Assembly (NCBI GenBank): GCA_012514415.1
Contig: JAAZAH010000352.1
Location: 1 to 7,161 of the forward strand
Length of the DNA: 7,161 bases
Direction: 5' to 3'
From: Sandaracinaceae bacterium
Lineage (GTDB): Bacteria; Myxococcota_A; Polyangia; Polyangiales; Houyiibacteriaceae
The position numbers and the translations under genes were made by a program. Below are positions 5,610 to 7,161 of this stretch, piece by piece (the stretch's first letter is position 1; each line of letters starts with the position of its first letter). Under the pieces are notes generated by a model. It saw nothing but the letters and a program-made list of their open reading frames with translations, made no database searches and was not told where the DNA came from.

Positions 5610-6053
5610 TTGCACCTTCGGATCGTCTCTGTCGGGAAGATCCGCGAGCGCGGCATCCTCGATGCCGTCCAAGATTACTACGGGCGGATCAAGCGCTATA
5701 CGAGCTTCGACGAGGTCGAGCTTCGGGACGCCGATGACGCGGAGATGATTCGCCGATTTGAACGCGCCATCCCGACCGATGCGCGCGTCGTCGCGCTCGA
5801 GGTCGACGGGAAAATGATGAGCTCCGCAGGGCTCGCTGAGCTCATCCGCTCCGAGCGGGACGATCTCGCAACCAAGAATCTTGTCTTCGTTATCGGGGGC
5901 GCATACGGCCTGCCACACGAGATCCGAGCGCGGGCCACGTACGAACTCAGCCTCTCGAAGATGACGCTCCCCCATCGCCTCGCGCGGCTTTTCCTCGCCG
6001 AGCAAATCTATCGAGCCTTTACGATTCTTCGCGGCGAGCCCTACTCGCATTGA
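5610..6053 (+). CDS. rlmH: 23S rRNA pseudouridine-1915 N3-methyltransferase RlmH (SPOUT)
   Basis: RlmH methylates pseudouridine 1915 (E. coli numbering) in helix 69 of 23S rRNA within the assembled 70S ribosome, using S-adenosylmethionine. The 147 residues are slightly shorter than the E. coli enzyme. Hallmarks are the start M-H-L-R-I-V-S-V-G-K, L-E-V-D-G-K-M-M-S-S (63-72), the SAM-binding F-V-I-G-G-A-Y-G-L (93-101) and the near-invariant C-terminal block from L-S-L-S-K-M-T-L-P-H (113-122) through R-L-F-L-A-E-Q-I-Y-R-A (126-136) to G-E-P-Y-S-H (142-147), which forms the trefoil knot and active site. Translation starts at TTG, supported by the GAGGAA just upstream and by alignment with the family N-terminus. 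It acts on the same ribosomal complex that RsfS regulates. Confidence 0.97.
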   Translation: MHLRIVSVGKIRERGILDAVQDYYGRIKRYTSFDEVELRDADDAEMIRRFERAIPTDARVVALEVDGKMMSSAGLAELIRSERDDLATKNLVFVIGGAYGLPHEIRARATYELSLSKMTLPHRLARLFLAEQIYRAFTILRGEPYSH

Positions 6054-6121
6054 GCATTGCGCCCAGGGCGGTGTCTGCATCGGACACGAAATCCCGCGTG
6101 TCCGCTTGCGATGAATGGGGC

Positions 6122-6745
6122 ATGTGGCGTCCGCTCCTCGAATCCTTCTTCGAACTCCTCGCACCGCTTCGCTGCGCCGCTTGTGAGCGTGAGAGCGAGG
6201 GCGCGCTTTTCTGTGAAGGCTGTGCGCTCTCTCTCGAATATGCGGAGGAGGATGCTCCTGCCCTCTTTCTCTATTCGGGGCCGATCCGCGACGCCGTCCA
6301 CGAGCTCAAATACCGTGGTCGAAGCGATCTCGGTCCGCGCCTCGGCGTGCCGATGGCCGAGAAGGTGCTCCGCTCCGGCATCTCCATCGATCGCGTCATG
6401 CCCATCCCCCTCCATCCATCGCGCCAGCGAGCGCGAGGCTACAACCAAGCCGCCCTCCTTGCCGCAAAGATCGCTTCCCTATTGGGTGTTCCCCTCGATC
6501 GGAGAAGTCTCGTGCGGACTCGCGTCACGCCACCCCAAGCCGAGCTCGACCGCGAAGAGCGCCTTCAGAATCTTCACTCAGCCTTTGAAATTCGAGCAAA
6601 AGAGGGCGAGCTCGACGGCGCGAAGATCCTCCTCGTCGATGATGTAATGACGACGGGAGCGACGCTCGATGCGGCGGCTGAAGTGCTCTTCGAGGCGGGC
6701 GTGAGGAGAGTCGATGCCTTTGTGCTCGCCCTCGCCGAGGCTTGA
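6122..6745 (+). CDS. comF: ComF-family phosphoribosyltransferase-like protein
   Basis: ComF proteins are needed for DNA uptake in naturally competent bacteria, but the family is also widespread in non-competent species, where its role is unclear. From the ATG at 6122 the product has 207 residues. It begins with a short amphipathic stretch and L-L-A-P-L-R-C-A-A-C, giving a zinc-binding C18-x2-C21 and C31-x2-C34. Next come L-K-Y-R-G (63-67), P-I-P-L-H-P-S-R-Q-R-A-R-G-Y-N-Q-A (94-110), the family signature, and the PRPP-binding loop L-V-D-D-V-M-T-T-G-A-T (171-181). The frame is open to a TTG at 6050 that overlaps the rlmH stop, and GTGs at 6071 and 6098 are also possible; the ATG gives the usual ComF N-terminus, although its ribosome binding site is weak. 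It lies 68 bases after rlmH on the same strand, so co-transcription is likely. Confidence 0.92.
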   Translation: MWRPLLESFFELLAPLRCAACERESEGALFCEGCALSLEYAEEDAPALFLYSGPIRDAVHELKYRGRSDLGPRLGVPMAEKVLRSGISIDRVMPIPLHPSRQRARGYNQAALLAAKIASLLGVPLDRRSLVRTRVTPPQAELDREERLQNLHSAFEIRAKEGELDGAKILLVDDVMTTGATLDAAAEVLFEAGVRRVDAFVLALAEA

Positions 6746-6947
6746 GCGAGAGGCTCGATCGACGTCGGAAAGAGCGGGGAGACAAGGGCGCTGGATCCCG
6801 CTTCACGGATGGATTAAATCGAAAGCAGGAAGGAGAACGGGTGTCTTCTTGTTCGCATCTTTTGCTTCGTTCGCTTTTCGCGCACGATGTTCGAGCTCAT
6901 TTACCCGGCGTGGGTGCTCATCGAGCACATCGATCTCCTTCGGTGCG
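6746..6947. other. Gap between comF and the last lipoprotein; candidate leader region
   Basis: These 202 bases hold no gene that can be supported well. A strong Shine-Dalgarno AAGGAG (6830-6835) precedes a GTG at 6841 by five bases and opens a 43-codon frame. An ATG at 6887 opens a further 50-codon frame. No standard terminator follows comF: AGCGGG (6773-6778) and CCCGCT (6797-6802) could pair, but no T-run follows. No clear promoter was seen. Confidence 0.4.
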
Positions 6948-6972
6948 ATGTCGCAAATTGTATCAACTTTGA
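6841..6972 (+). CDS. Possible 43-residue small ORF or leader peptide before the last lipoprotein
   Basis: A GTG preceded at five bases by AAGGAG, the best ribosome binding site in the window, opens a 43-residue frame rich in His, Arg, Ser and Leu. Its composition does not resemble the neighbouring proteins and there is no recognisable domain. Its TGA (6970-6972) overlaps a TTG at 6969 (TTGA) that is a possible start of the downstream lipoprotein, an arrangement that would fit translational coupling. It may be a leader peptide, a short real gene, or a chance frame; the ribosome binding site could also be a relic of a different start. Confidence 0.3.
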   Translation: MSSCSHLLLRSLFAHDVRAHLPGVGAHRAHRSPSVRCRKLYQL

Positions 6973-7161
6973 TTCGCTCTGCCTCGCAAACGCTCATGGT
7001 CGGGACGATCGCGTTCCTTATCGGATGCGGGGGTCCTGATTTCGTCCAGGATCCACTCGATTATCTGGGGGTGGGCGTCAATCCCAGGGAGGAGGCCGAG
7101 AGGGTGGCTCACCAGCTCGGAAAGGCGGGCTATGTCGTTGATCGGCAGATCGAAGGGGCGG
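6948..7161 (+). CDS. Predicted lipoprotein, N-terminal part (runs off window)
   Basis: A plus-strand frame stays open to the window end and encodes a lipoprotein signal: from the ATG at 6948 it reads M-S-Q-I-V-S-T-L-I-R, a hydrophobic segment L-M-V-G-T-I-A-F (16-23) and the lipobox L-I-G-C with Cys27 as the lipidated residue. Starting at TTG 6969 instead gives a compact 19-residue signal with Arg3; the ATG at 6996 would leave only 10 residues before the Cys and no positive charge, so is unlikely. After the Cys come G-G-P-D-F-V-Q-D-P-L-D-Y-L and a hydrophilic helical stretch, N-P-R-E-E-A-E-R-V-A-H-Q-L. About 45 mature residues are visible, too few to name a family. No Shine-Dalgarno precedes the ATG. 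The upstream frame is open further, but its Ser/Phe-rich composition looks non-coding. Anchoring in the envelope is inferred from the signal. Confidence 0.65.
   Translation, partial: MSQIVSTLIRSASQTLMVGTIAFLIGCGGPDFVQDPLDYLGVGVNPREEAERVAHQLGKAGYVVDRQIEGA

Noticed and set aside
5193..6164. 323-codon minus-strand open frame opposite rsfS and rlmH
   Set aside because: It runs antisense across two firmly identified genes and their junction and shows no family motif.
6742..6840. Extension of the small frame at 6841 back to an ATGA-like overlap with the comF stop
   Set aside because: The frame is open to a TTG at 6742, but those 33 codons are Arg/Lys/Gly-rich without a motif, and the Shine-Dalgarno points to the GTG at 6841.
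3181..6960. Shared 10-mer TCGCAAATTG at 3181 and 6951
   Set aside because: A 10-base match in 7 kb is expected by chance and the surrounding bases differ.
6803..6997. 64-codon minus-strand frame with charged, protein-like composition
   Set aside because: It is the exact codon-register mirror of the 6887-7039 plus-strand frame, its only AAGGAA lies too far from the ATG, and the lipoprotein signal on the plus strand is a better explanation.

Overview
The window is GC-rich and densely coded, and looks like a chromosomal segment of a Gram-negative bacterium of the Myxococcota / former Deltaproteobacteria type. The evidence is two predicted lipoproteins, one with an acidic Gly/Asp linker and C-S-D-x-D-C cysteine knots common in those genomes, strong C/G preference at third codon positions, and frequent GTG/TTG starts. 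This placement is inference from style and gene content; no rRNA or other phylogenetic marker lies in the window.

Layout. Positions 1-1442 hold two minus-strand genes: the N-terminal part of a family 2 glycosyltransferase, cut by the window edge, and upstream of it a 353-residue cysteine-rich lipoprotein. A divergent gap follows, then a plus-strand gene for a 113-residue charged helical protein with an apparent internal duplication, closed by a clear rho-independent terminator (2064-2098). A minus-strand prepilin peptidase (2166-3089) follows. Its divergent neighbour on the plus strand is an unrecognised 217-residue protein whose stop overlaps the start of proB (glutamate 5-kinase). After a 97-base gap comes a plus-strand run rsfS (ribosomal silencing factor), rlmH (23S rRNA pseudouridine methyltransferase) and a ComF-family phosphoribosyltransferase. 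The window ends in the first part of another lipoprotein, preceded by a region with overlapping small reading frames.

How the genes relate. proB makes the first intermediate of proline synthesis; its usual partner proA is absent, as is nadD, which often sits before rsfS. rsfS and rlmH both act on the ribosome and are a widespread pair. The prepilin peptidase and ComF both belong to families linked to type IV pili and DNA uptake, but they are about 3 kb apart on opposite strands, so a joint role is only a possibility.

No mobile element, CRISPR array, tRNA or rRNA was seen. I found no convincing new multi-gene system. The points most worth a second look are the unrecognised protein coupled to proB, three genes whose -10-like hexamers sit 5-7 bases from the start codon (possible leaderless transcripts), a 13-base perfect inverted repeat in the divergent prepilin peptidase region, and the unresolved start of the last lipoprotein.
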